From: Comamonadaceae bacterium
Lineage (GTDB): Bacteria; Pseudomonadota; Gammaproteobacteria; Burkholderiales; Burkholderiaceae_C
Direction: 5' to 3'
DNA: 64,000 nucleotides
Assembly: GCA_947455145.1 (NCBI GenBank)
Contig: CANGME010000013.1
Coordinates: 50,651 to 114,650 of the forward strand
Under the pieces are notes generated by a model. It searched no databases, had not been told where the DNA came from, and saw only the letters and a program-made list of their open reading frames with translations. A program made the position numbers and the translations under genes. Shown here in pieces: positions 46,152 to 53,659 of this stretch. The stretch's first letter is position 1, and every line of letters starts with the position of its first letter.

Positions 46152-46265
46152 TCAACAAAACATCAGCGCCAGCCAGGCCGGATCATCGAGCACATTCAAA
46201 ACGACAAAACCGCCCACACGGTAGGCACGCTCTTCAATGATGGAAATAAGCTCAGTCCAGTTCAT
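46152..46265 (-). CDS. 37-residue hypothetical peptide, copy B
   Basis: ATG at 46265, seven bases past the end of the preceding cysteine-rich gene; ends at 46152. Sequence begins MNWTELISIIEERAYRVGG and ends LALMFC, hydrophobic in its second half. Its copy 430 bases to the left keeps length, start context (ATAAT-xxGGCC-ATG) and reading frame. No strong ribosome site. Function unknown; likely a minor element gene. Confidence 0.45.
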   Translation of the reverse strand: MNWTELISIIEERAYRVGGFVVLNVLDDPAWLALMFC

Positions 46266-46272
46266 GGCCTGA

Positions 46273-46872
46273 TTATCTCTGCCCCAGCATGGCGTACAGC
46301 CGCGCCACCGCCACGGAACACGCCCTATCCCGCCGCATCTCACAATCGGCCAACTTGTCGATCAGCCGCGCATATGTGAGTTGCCTCATGCCCTTGGGTC
46401 GCTGCCAATTTAGCCCCAAGCGCGCCTCAATCTTTCTTTGCTTGCGCCACGTCCGATCCATCACTTCCTCGGATTGCGAGCTGTACGCCACCCGCTGGCA
46501 ATGCCTGCACGCAAAGCCACCCCGGTGTAGGTACAGCACCGCCACCCGGCGCGCGCACTTTGTACAGTTGAACCAAGGCCGTGCGCCACCAAAGGGGCAG
46601 GCCGTGCGCACGATGCTTACCCGGTCAACAACATCACGCTTCACCTCGTTTTGCGTGAGCGTGTAGCGCAGGCTCAAAACATCGGGCGAATGGACATGAA
46701 CTCCAATCGACCCCGTGTGCTCACCGCCCCTCGTCCAGCTGCATGAGAAATTACGCGCGCCGTTCAAATAACCCAGCCGCGCCCAATCGCGCACGTCCAC
46801 CCTAAGCAATTGCTCAGCCTTGACCCTGTAACTCGGCCTGCCCGCGCCATATCTCATGCCACCTGTACCCAT
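46273..46872 (-). CDS. Hypothetical element protein with CxxC zinc-ribbon-like cysteines
   Basis: 199 residues. A central cluster ACPFGGARPWFNCTKCARRVAVLYL and FACRHCQRVAY (residues about 96-133) gives two cysteine pairs typical of a zinc ribbon, followed by a basic helical tail. Proteins of this type occur in prophages and integrative islands of Proteobacteria. Last large gene of the element 1 transcript, after a gap of about 160 bases. Function unknown; DNA or RNA binding is plausible. Confidence 0.65.
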   Translation of the reverse strand: MGTGGMRYGAGRPSYRVKAEQLLRVDVRDWARLGYLNGARNFSCSWTRGGEHTGSIGVHVHSPDVLSLRYTLTQNEVKRDVVDRVSIVRTACPFGGARPWFNCTKCARRVAVLYLHRGGFACRHCQRVAYSSQSEEVMDRTWRKQRKIEARLGLNWQRPKGMRQLTYARLIDKLADCEMRRDRACSVAVARLYAMLGQR

Positions 46873-47035
46873 CGCTGCACCTCCACAGAAAACGAAATCA
46901 ATTGCTAATCGCCATTTTTGTTAACCACCGCCCTAAGCCACTTTTCACCCCCATCCCCCAATTCATTGAACACCGCCTCAATAGATGGTATTTCTAGATA
47001 CTCCCCGTCTGACGGTGTAGCGCAGGGCTCAAAAC

Positions 47036-47524
47036 TCACGGCATAGCCCCGCCAGACGGTGCAGCAAACGATGCCCTTACACCGCCAGCCGGGGCTATCC
47101 CTACCCTCTCTACACCGCCACGCGGGATAAGCGCCGCAAGCTTGTACTGCCCGGTGCGGTAGGTGCGCGGGTCAATGTCCATACCGGCCACTGTGTCCAG
47201 GCTGTACCAACCCAGCGCAAACCACGCCGCTTTGTTGGGGCGCATACCCATGCGCGTTTCGATCAATAGCCCCGCGTCTTTGAGCTCACCCAGCGCACGC
47301 GTCACCGTGTCGTTGCTATTCCAGCCCAAGGGCTTGAGGTACTTGGCGCAAGCCACCAGCCGCCCGTTATTGCTGCCGGTGTACTGGCGTGCAATGTCGA
47401 TCAGCAAGGCCCGCGCCGGGTGTCTCAACTCGCGGTAACTGGGGCTGTCAATCACCACATGCGGCATGGCCACGTACTGCCCGCCGTCCCGCTTGTCCTT
47501 ACTGCGCTTGAAGCTCTTGGCCAT
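47036..47524 (-). CDS. Winged-helix/helix-turn-helix protein of element 1
   Basis: 162 residues. Basic N-terminus, then PSYRELRHPARALLIDIARQYTGSNNG and NDTVTRALGELKDAGLLIETR (residues about 28-90), a winged-helix layout in which the second part is the recognition helix. Similar proteins in small islands act as replication initiators or regulators. Glycine/alanine-rich C-terminus. Its start overlaps the previous gene by 26 bases. Confidence 0.7.
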   Translation of the reverse strand: MAKSFKRSKDKRDGGQYVAMPHVVIDSPSYRELRHPARALLIDIARQYTGSNNGRLVACAKYLKPLGWNSNDTVTRALGELKDAGLLIETRMGMRPNKAAWFALGWYSLDTVAGMDIDPRTYRTGQYKLAALIPRGGVERVGIAPAGGVRASFAAPSGGAMP

Positions 47525-47747
47525 GGCCCGCCCCCGCCAGCTTGGCCAGATAGTCCCGCGCCGCGTCCAGGTCTGCCAGGGGCTCCACCATGCGCCAGTG
47601 CATGGCGTAGTAAGGGGCTTGCCCGTCGATAGCCGGGTCGCCCTTGATCAACCCATGGCCCCGCATGGCGAATTGCGCCGCCAGCGTGGCAAAGGTTTTG
47701 TGTTGACGCTGCCCAGTAGGGACGTCCAAGTCGTTCACCATGTTCAT
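47499..47747 (-). CDS. Hypothetical protein of element 1
   Basis: 82 residues, MNMVNDLDVPTGQRQHKTFA at the start, mostly polar. Overlaps the preceding gene by 4 bases (ATGA) and the following one by 26. No family recognised. Position suggests co-regulation with the helix-turn-helix genes. Confidence 0.55.
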   Translation of the reverse strand: MNMVNDLDVPTGQRQHKTFATLAAQFAMRGHGLIKGDPAIDGQAPYYAMHWRMVEPLADLDAARDYLAKLAGAGHGQELQAQ

Positions 47748-48037
47748 GCGCGGCCCTCCATGACGTATTGCCCGACACGGTGTTTCTCACCGGCCTCGGT
47801 GATCACGGTTTTCCAGTGCGTGGTGATGCGGTGGCCCAGCTTGCGCAGTTGCAGAATGCGCGCGGGACAGTGGTACACGTCCAGGTAGCGCATGGCCTCA
47901 AACGTGGTGAGCGGAAAGCGTGAAAGCGCTTCCAGCAGACGCGCCGCTTGTGTACGACTAGCCGTGCCTTTAAACTCTGCCCTGATTGCTTCAAGGGCTG
48001 CTTTCTTTTCGGGGGAGGTGGCCTCTTCTTTTTTCAT
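47744..48037 (-). CDS. Small helix-turn-helix protein (HTH_39-like)
   Basis: 97 residues. RLLEALSRFPLTTFEAMRYL followed by PARILQLRKLGHRITTHW matches the small phage-type helix-turn-helix domain in which a short winged helix ends in RI-x-LR-x-x-GH-x-I. Thirteen bases after AlpA. Probably a DNA-binding regulator of the element. Confidence 0.75.
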   Translation of the reverse strand: MKKEEATSPEKKAALEAIRAEFKGTASRTQAARLLEALSRFPLTTFEAMRYLDVYHCPARILQLRKLGHRITTHWKTVITEAGEKHRVGQYVMEGRA

Positions 48038-48050
48038 GGCTTGTTCCCCC

Positions 48051-48296
48051 TTAGACCGTGGCCAGCTCGGTGCGCTTGGCGTGCAAGCGGTTCACCAGCT
48101 CTCGAAGTTCGGCCTGTGACTTGCCCGCGATGCGTGCGGCGTTGATGGCCTTCACTTCATCACTCGGCCAGCCGCGCGAGCGTTGCCCGATGGCTACGCC
48201 GGTCGTGAACAACCCGGCTTTGATGGCTGAATAAATTGATGCGTGACTGCGGTGTCCGGTTTCCGCTTTGACTTCGGACATTCTCAAGATAGACAT
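48051..48296 (-). CDS. AlpA-like excisionase/transcriptional regulator
   Basis: 81 residues. MSILRMSEVKAETGHRSHAS and the stretch AIGQRSRGWPSDEVKAINAARIAGKS are the AlpA (MerR-like) pattern: recognition of one operator plus the conserved RGW-x-x-x-EV. AlpA proteins activate integrase or act as directionality factors in P4-like elements. First gene of the left half of element 1; the ATG lies close to the TTTGTACAA palindrome around 48305. Confidence 0.85.
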   Translation of the reverse strand: MSILRMSEVKAETGHRSHASIYSAIKAGLFTTGVAIGQRSRGWPSDEVKAINAARIAGKSQAELRELVNRLHAKRTELATV

Positions 48297-48408
48297 TGAT
48301 TACCCTTTGTACAACATTGGCAACTGCTGCCAATGGGGGTATTTCAAGTTTTTACGAGCTATCCGTGAAGTCTCCTTGCGGGCAGAGTGGGCAGTCTGCC
48401 CGCAGGGG

Positions 48409-49191
48409 TTACGGCGTGCTGGCAGAGCGTAGTTTTTTCCATTGTCCAGTCCAATCACGCGCCGTCCTGAACGCAATTGGTTGTTGCCTCGTTATGGCCT
48501 GTGCAGCGGCGTCCATGCTCTTGAACGTAGGCATATTGGCGTCAAGCCATACAAAAACTTCTGCTTTCATCGCGCGATTTTCGATATGCCTTTTATTGGC
48601 AGACGTCCTCGCATTTTCACTGACAGAGCCAAGTATTTTGTTTGCTTGGGAAGTGCATTCAAGGATATTGGCATTTGCGGAAACAAGCCACGGCATCGAT
48701 TCAATGAATTCTTTCCTGCTAATACACGATAAGAAACCATCTACAGCCAGCATTGCTTCAACAGCAAGCCCTTGCATTGTCAGCATATCAAACTGCTTGC
48801 CATCCCCACAGAGATCGCTCGACCCATATGTGACTTGCTTCCAAGGCGTATCTGAAACATTAACTTTTGCGACCTCGGTCAAATGTCGTGCAATGTTTTC
48901 GGCTTCGTCAATTATCGACACTGGCGACCAGCTACGGCCATCTTTATTCTCATTCCAATAGTCATCGTCCCAGGGCAAACTAATCAGATCGCCCCACGGA
49001 AAATGTGGTGAATTTATTGGATAACTACCTCGAAAGAAAAGTGCAGCAGAATCCGCAAGGTTCAGTACGTCATATACCACTTGTCTGAGTTCGTTTCGTT
49101 CATAAAAAAGAACTTCGAATTTGCCCGGCCATTCGGAATCCACCCCAGGTTTAAAGAATTGAAAGAATGCACTCACGGCTTCCCCTGTCAC
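48409..49191 (-). CDS. Hypothetical cargo protein of element 1
   Basis: 260 residues from GTG 49191. Tryptophan- and acid-rich N-terminal half (FPWGDLISLPWDDDYWNEN), helical middle, and a C-terminus (MDAAAQAITRQQPIAFRTARDWTGQWKK) that looks like a small helix-turn-helix. More AT-rich than its neighbours. No family recognised; its position between the regulatory genes and the toxin-antitoxin pair is that of accessory cargo, and defence is possible but unproven. Confidence 0.6.
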   Translation of the reverse strand: MTGEAVSAFFQFFKPGVDSEWPGKFEVLFYERNELRQVVYDVLNLADSAALFFRGSYPINSPHFPWGDLISLPWDDDYWNENKDGRSWSPVSIIDEAENIARHLTEVAKVNVSDTPWKQVTYGSSDLCGDGKQFDMLTMQGLAVEAMLAVDGFLSCISRKEFIESMPWLVSANANILECTSQANKILGSVSENARTSANKRHIENRAMKAEVFVWLDANMPTFKSMDAAAQAITRQQPIAFRTARDWTGQWKKLRSASTP

Positions 49192-49296
49192 GCCCCGAAT
49201 AAAACCAGCGCCACCAGGTCAGGGAGTCCCGGTTTTCACCACGGGCAATTACTCCGTGGCTAGGCGTGGCTTAAAAATGTGTTGTCGTTCAGTCGC

Positions 49297-49563
49297 TCAC
49301 GCGTCGTAATGAAACCGGCACGCAATCACGATCAGTTCGGCATCGGTGGCCCGGTACACCAATCGGTTGACTTCATCAATGCGCCGTGACCAGTAGCCCG
49401 TCAGGTTGCCCACCAAGGCTTCGGGCTTACCGATGCCTGCAAAGGGCTCACGCGCGGCGGCTTCGATCAGGGTGTTGATGCGCTTCAATGTCTTTCTGTC
49501 TTGCCCCTGCCACCAGACGTAAGCCGCCCAGGCGTCAGGCACGAATTGAATGCCGCGTGCCAT
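49297..49563 (-). CDS. Txe/YoeB-family toxin
   Basis: 88 residues of the RelE/YoeB RNase fold: FVPDAWAAYVWWQGQDRKTLKRINTLI at the start, EPFAGIGKPEAL, and the catalytic C-terminus RRIDEVNRLVYR with IACRFHYD. YoeB cleaves mRNA at the ribosome. Follows its antitoxin by 14 bases. Probably stabilises element 1. Confidence 0.92.
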   Translation of the reverse strand: MARGIQFVPDAWAAYVWWQGQDRKTLKRINTLIEAAAREPFAGIGKPEALVGNLTGYWSRRIDEVNRLVYRATDAELIVIACRFHYDA

Positions 49564-49577
49564 GCTTCAACCTATGT

Positions 49578-49832
49578 TCAGGCCTTGGCCAACGCGCGCC
49601 GCTTGGCCTGCCCGGCTTGGTCTTGCTTGACGGCACGCGCCAACGCGGCGGCATTGGCTGGGGTGGAGAGCAGGTGCATGGTTTCCATGATGCTTTGGTA
49701 GTGGTCTAGCGACATCACCACGGCGTCGGCCCCGTCGCGTCGGCTGATCACGGTCACGTCGGCATCGTCATTGACTTGGTCGAGTACCGACTTCAATGAA
49801 CTACGCGCTTCGGAATAGGTGACGATTTTCAT
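49578..49832 (-). CDS. Phd/YefM-family antitoxin
   Basis: 84 residues. MKIVTYSEARSSLKSVLDQV, then TVISRRDGADAVVMSLDHYQSI, the standard YefM DNA-binding fold; alanine-rich C-terminus binds the toxin. First gene of the pair, consistent with autoregulation by the complex. Confidence 0.92.
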   Translation of the reverse strand: MKIVTYSEARSSLKSVLDQVNDDADVTVISRRDGADAVVMSLDHYQSIMETMHLLSTPANAAALARAVKQDQAGQAKRRALAKA

Positions 49833-49923
49833 GGTGGCCTCTTCAAACTTGTACTAACTATGGTGCAAGTATAGGGCAAAGACCGCCATTGACGTGCAGG
49901 GGTGTATGTCTATGCGTGTAGGC

Positions 49924-51162
49924 CTAGGCCGTTTTGAGCTGGATCACGTCAGCACCAGCGGCCAGCTTGTCCAAGTAGTCGGCCCATTGCTGGATCATCG
50001 TGGCGCGGTGTTTCAGGTATTGCGTGCGGTTGTAGCTGCGCCCGTTGGCGTCTTTCACCGCATGGGCCAAATTGGCTTCAATGGCCAATGGGTCTAGGTT
50101 GAGTTCATCAACCAGCATCGTGCGGGCGCTTGCCCTGAACCCGTGCCATGTTTGTTCTTTGCCAAAGCCCAGCGCGTACAGGCCGCTTCGTACCGAGTTA
50201 TCCGAGATAGGCCGGTCATGGCTGCGCTCACCGGGAAACACATAGCGCCCATGCCCCGTGAGGGGGTGCAGGCCACGCAGCAAGGCCACGGCTTGAGTGG
50301 GCAGGGGCACGGTGTGCGCTTCGCCGTTTTCCTTTTTTTCTTTGGTGCGCTTCATCTTCATGCTGGGGATCACCCACAGCGCCGCGTCTAAATCCAGCTC
50401 GGCCCACTCCATCTCTCGCAAGTTGCCGGGGCGTTGGTAGAGCAAGGGGGCAAGTTGCAAAGCGGTTCGCACTGTAGGCCCGCCTTTGTAGTTTTTAATG
50501 GCGCGCAGCAAGTCACCCATGCGCACCGGCTCCACGATGGCGGCAAAGGTCTTGCCCCGGTAGGGCGTGAGCCGCCCTTTTAGGCCTTCGGTGATATTGC
50601 GCTGCTTCACATCGGTGGTGGGTAGCCAGTAGTCCCACACTTGCCGGGCCAGCATCAAGGCCCGGTCTGCCGTTTCAAGTGCCCCGCGTTCCTCCACCTT
50701 TTGCAGCGCCGCCAGTAGCTCCATGGCGTGAATGTCGGCAATGGGCCGCTCACCTATCCACGGGAAAAGATCGCGCTCGAATTGGCGCAACATGCGCCCC
50801 GCATGGCTAGCGCTCCACTGGGGGGCTTGCTTTGCGTACCACTCCAACGCGATGGCCTTGAAGGTGTCCGAGTCGGCTCGGGTGGCTTTTAGCGCTTCGA
50901 CCTTGCGCGCCTGAACCGGATCACGCCCGCCCGACTTCGTGAGCTTGGCCGCTGTCATGGCTTCGCGCGCCTTTTTCGGCCCCACTTCGGGATAGCTGCC
51001 CAGGGACATGCGCCCTTCTTTTCCGTCTTTGCGGTATTTCCAAAACCAGCGCTTTAAGCCGGTCGGGCTGACTTCCAAATACAAGCCACCAGAACAGGCC
51101 AGCCGCGCCCGCTTCTTTTCCGGGGGGCAGCTTGCATTTTTACATTCGGCATCAGTCAGCAT
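49924..51162 (-). CDS. Tyrosine recombinase/integrase of element 1 (P4-type, DUF4102 N-terminus)
   Basis: 412 residues from ATG 51162; the frame extends upstream but only into GGGGGAAC repeats. N-terminal arm-binding domain (RLACSGGLYLEVSPTGLKRWFWKYR, SLGSYPEVGPKKAREAM), core-binding domain, and catalytic region with Arg in YQRPGNLREMEWAELDL, HGFRASARTML and Tyr in YNRTQYLKHR. Directly next to the right tmRNA-derived junction, as in tRNA/tmRNA-targeting elements. Confidence 0.93.
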   Translation of the reverse strand: MLTDAECKNASCPPEKKRARLACSGGLYLEVSPTGLKRWFWKYRKDGKEGRMSLGSYPEVGPKKAREAMTAAKLTKSGGRDPVQARKVEALKATRADSDTFKAIALEWYAKQAPQWSASHAGRMLRQFERDLFPWIGERPIADIHAMELLAALQKVEERGALETADRALMLARQVWDYWLPTTDVKQRNITEGLKGRLTPYRGKTFAAIVEPVRMGDLLRAIKNYKGGPTVRTALQLAPLLYQRPGNLREMEWAELDLDAALWVIPSMKMKRTKEKKENGEAHTVPLPTQAVALLRGLHPLTGHGRYVFPGERSHDRPISDNSVRSGLYALGFGKEQTWHGFRASARTMLVDELNLDPLAIEANLAHAVKDANGRSYNRTQYLKHRATMIQQWADYLDKLAAGADVIQLKTA

Positions 51163-51288
51163 GGGGGAACACCTTTGGCGATTGGGGGAACAAAATTGGG
51201 GGAACAAGTGGGGGTCTTGAGAGTGAAAACGGGGGAACAACCCCAAAAATTCATACTTTTACCCCCGCGTTCCCCCGGATGTTCCCCC
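51163..51288. repeat. GGGGGAAC repeat cluster upstream of integrase 1
   Basis: Copies at 51163-51170, 51184-51191, 51198-51205 and 51231-51238, and two in opposite orientation at 51269-51276 and 51281-51288. Candidate arm-type binding sites for integrase 1, matching the pair at 46064-46083. Confidence 0.65.
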
Positions 51289-51357
51289 GCTTTGCTTTGC
51301 CTGTCAATAGCGGCCTTTGTAGGCTATTGCACTGTAAGTCATTGATTTACCAAAGAA

Positions 51358-51391
51358 AAAGGCCGCTAAGTGGTTATCCTTAGCGGCCTTT
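51358..51391 (-). terminator. Terminator adjoining the element 1/element 2 junction
   Basis: AAAGGCCGCTAAG (51358-51370) pairs with CTTAGCGGCCTTT (51379-51391), loop of 8. On the minus strand a TTTTTCTTT tract follows. It sits 12 bases from the tmRNA 3' copy, so it would have terminated ssrA after element 1 integrated. Confidence 0.8.
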
Positions 51392-51402
51392 ATCGGGTGG
51401 TA

Positions 51403-51419
51403 TGGTGGAGCTGGCGGGA
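51403..51419. repeat. Central attachment copy of the tmRNA 3' end
   Basis: TGGTGGAGCTGGCGGGA, identical to the complement of the ssrA 3' end including CCA. Shared right end of element 1 and left end of element 2. Confidence 0.9.
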
Positions 51420-51526
51420 GACAGCTTTTAGTGTCACACTTTTTAAGAATCTCGTTTTAAATCAAGGTCTTACGTAACGCCTACAAAACTCCACTACGTT
51501 AATCACGCTCTCGGGCGGTTGTTTAA

Positions 51527-51560
51527 TGTGACCCCGAAGTGTCTCCCATGGTGTGACCCC
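51527..51560. repeat. Left TGTGACCCC repeats (candidate arm sites of integrase 2)
   Basis: TGTGACCCC at 51527-51535 and 51552-51560. The first is followed by GAAGTGT, nearly the same as GTAGTGT after the copy at 58927-58935. Confidence 0.6.
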
Positions 51561-51628
51561 TGTCAATGTGTGAAGGTGGTGCACCGTCCGCATTTCTCAC
51601 TTGAACCGCCGTCCGCAAACCATGCTTG

Positions 51629-51652
51629 CGGATTTGAACCCGCGTCCACAAG
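51629..51652. repeat. Extra tmRNA-like fragment inside element 2
   Basis: GATTTGAACCCGCGTCC then CACAAG resembles the tmRNA segment GAATTGAACCCGCGTCC then GCAAG, directly internal to the attachment core. Nothing else codes between 51163 and 51665; this stretch holds attachment and repeat sequences only. Confidence 0.5.
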
Positions 51653-51665
51653 TTGTTCAACTCAA

Positions 51666-52631
51666 TCAGTCGTCGTCCCCTGCAATTTCTTCTTCTTTGA
51701 TTGCAATTTCTTCCAAGGTCTGCCCCTTACGGTCCAGCAGCTCCCACAGGTCGGAATAGAAGAAGTGATCGATGGTTTTGATGTGCTGTGAAAGCAGTGT
51801 GTCCGAAACCATGTTTGGGCGAATGTCGCAGTAATAAACACCATCCAATGGATTGAGCTTAACTGTATAGGCTTTGAAATGACCGGGCAGAAACGTGGCG
51901 CTAACGCCATATCTATTTTCACCCGTTGCCTTCTTCCGCTGAATATCATTAAGAAAAATTGCAATGTGCGGAAGTGCGGTGTCAGTGAGGCGGTTGTAGA
52001 GAAACTTATCCATAAAGACTTTGTCAATTCTGTCTTTGCTGGAAGTTTTCACTGAGCCAATGATTTTTAATTCGTCATCTTTGCTTAAAAGTAAATCATG
52101 CTGGTAATTCGCTTTGAAAAGCTCAGTCCCATCAATATCTTTTACAGGAACTTGCATCGTTCCCGATACACAATCCACATTCATTGATGCAATCAACAAG
52201 CGGATAAGACGCTCAAACAAGTCCCCATTCACTTTACGCGCTTGGTTGGATTTGCCTGCGGGCAATCCATCCAATGCAGCACCAATTGATTGTTGAAGCG
52301 TATAGATGGTGCGTATTAAATTTTCTCGCAAACTCCCTGATGGCCGCTCTCCATCTCTAAGCTGTTCTAACGTCAAATTGAATTGCTGCGTCGCATTGGA
52401 AAATTCATCGGCGCCATACATCAAACGTGAATTCAAGGGGCGCGTTATATTGAAGCTACCCTCTTCACGATATTGAAAAAATTGATAGTGGCTTTCGTTT
52501 TGAGAAACGATACGGGCCTGTAATCCGGTCTCAACGAATTCCAAATAATGAGTACAAAATTCAATGTAATCTTCAACTGAGTGAAATCGCTCTTTGTCTG
52601 TTGCGTGACTAACCAAGTCTGAAAGACTCAT
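51666..52631 (-). CDS. Probable type II restriction endonuclease
   Basis: 321 residues, translationally coupled (ATGA) to the DNA methyltransferase before it. The central region has QHDLLLSKDDELKIIGSVK followed by TSSKDR (near residues 178-202), a plausible PD-(D/E)xK-type active site with Asp and the x-x-Lys strand. LLIASMNVDCVSG and HIAIFLNDIQRKK are other ordered segments. I cannot name the specificity; an ApaLI-type family is one possibility I could not verify. The assignment rests mainly on the partner gene. Confidence 0.72.
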   Translation of the reverse strand: MSLSDLVSHATDKERFHSVEDYIEFCTHYLEFVETGLQARIVSQNESHYQFFQYREEGSFNITRPLNSRLMYGADEFSNATQQFNLTLEQLRDGERPSGSLRENLIRTIYTLQQSIGAALDGLPAGKSNQARKVNGDLFERLIRLLIASMNVDCVSGTMQVPVKDIDGTELFKANYQHDLLLSKDDELKIIGSVKTSSKDRIDKVFMDKFLYNRLTDTALPHIAIFLNDIQRKKATGENRYGVSATFLPGHFKAYTVKLNPLDGVYYCDIRPNMVSDTLLSQHIKTIDHFFYSDLWELLDRKGQTLEEIAIKEEEIAGDDD

Positions 52632-53575
52632 CGAATTGACTCCCTTCGTTCTGCTGTTTTTCGGTCATGTGCTATCCATTCCTCTTTCGTCATACGCCGA
52701 ACATTTTCAATTCTCTCAATTGCCCATTGGTTGTATTGCGGGTCTAGGTCGCAAGCCATCCAACGCCGATTTAGTTGTTCAGCTACTACCGATGTGGTTC
52801 CAGACCCGGAAAATGGGTCAATTACCAGCCCACCTTCATTCGAAGAGGCCAATACAAATTTACGCACAAGCTCCTCCGGCTTCTGCGTTGGATGCGGTGT
52901 CTTTTCACCCATACCATTGCATGTGGTGGGAATGTCTAAAACATCTTTTGGCTTAGCACCTTTCGGATTTGGTGTCCAATTGTCACGTTTTTTATCAGCG
53001 CCTTTTCCATAGGCGCTAGTCTCTGCCTGTGGGTGTGATGGGTATTTAAGCGTATGTGCTCCGTATGGAATTCGCACATCATCAATATTTAATTTGGCCG
53101 CATCTGATTTTCGAAAATGAATAATGCTTTCATGGGAGCGCCCCCACTCATTTCCCAAATTCGCCTTATTTTTGTAATGCCAAATAAGCCATCTGCAATG
53201 TTTGAAATATTTAGATGCCGGATGTTTCAAATCGGCAAGAATTTCAGAAAACCCGCATACGTATAGTGACCCAGTTGGCTTTAAGACGCGAGAGGCTTGC
53301 GTTATCCACTTGATTGACCATTCGATGTACTTCTCTTGGCTCTCAAAATTGTCCCAATCGGCCTTGTTGATGTTGTAGGGTGGATCAGCAAAAACGAGGT
53401 CAACACTGGCCTTATCAAGGGATGCCAACCAGTCTATGGAGTTCCCTTGATAGAGCTTGCCATTAGGATGCTCGTACTGCACCTGGAAACCCTCAGTGAC
53501 AGGCGTAAACGCGGTCTCAATGGCTCGACCTTGGCGCTTCTTTTCATACGGCTCTACAAGAGCTAGCTGTTCCAT
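52628..53575 (-). CDS. Site-specific DNA methyltransferase, beta class (N6-adenine or N4-cytosine)
   Basis: 315 residues. Catalytic DPPYN at 64-68 precedes the SAM-binding DPFSGSGTT near residue 257, the order of beta-class enzymes; HPTQKPEEL near 237 is conserved in the same group. Modifies the site cut by the downstream endonuclease. Likely first gene of the two-gene restriction-modification operon that protects or stabilises element 2. Confidence 0.93.
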   Translation of the reverse strand: MEQLALVEPYEKKRQGRAIETAFTPVTEGFQVQYEHPNGKLYQGNSIDWLASLDKASVDLVFADPPYNINKADWDNFESQEKYIEWSIKWITQASRVLKPTGSLYVCGFSEILADLKHPASKYFKHCRWLIWHYKNKANLGNEWGRSHESIIHFRKSDAAKLNIDDVRIPYGAHTLKYPSHPQAETSAYGKGADKKRDNWTPNPKGAKPKDVLDIPTTCNGMGEKTPHPTQKPEELVRKFVLASSNEGGLVIDPFSGSGTTSVVAEQLNRRWMACDLDPQYNQWAIERIENVRRMTKEEWIAHDRKTAERRESIR

Positions 53576-53659
53576 CGTGCTCCATCACATTCATGTACTA
53601 GGGGCATCATAGCAAGAGGCATCGTTCACACGCTTAGAGGTGGCAAAGGCTTGCAACGC

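Larger units (their letters stand above)
45988..51419. mobile_element. Integrative element 1 at the ssrA 3' end
   Basis: About 5.4 kb bounded by a degenerate tmRNA-3'-like segment (45988-46009) and an exact 17-base tmRNA 3' end (51403-51419). Contains, all on the minus strand: integrase next to the right junction, antitoxin-toxin, an unknown 260-residue protein, AlpA-like activator, three small regulatory or helix-turn-helix genes, a cysteine-rich protein and a 37-residue ORF. GTTCCCCC repeats occur at both ends. No capsid, primase or conjugation genes are seen, so it is either a phage-satellite-like island or a reduced element. Confidence 0.75.

Noticed and set aside
46152..46343. 63-codon version of the 37-residue ORF
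   Set aside because: The extra N-terminal residues overlap the preceding gene and are not shared with the duplicated copy, whose conservation begins at the internal ATG.
51163..51288. Repeated GGGGGAAC units considered as a CRISPR or iteron array
   Set aside because: Units are only 8 bases, unevenly spaced, in both orientations and without spacers; better explained as integrase arm sites. No CRISPR array or cas gene is present in the window.
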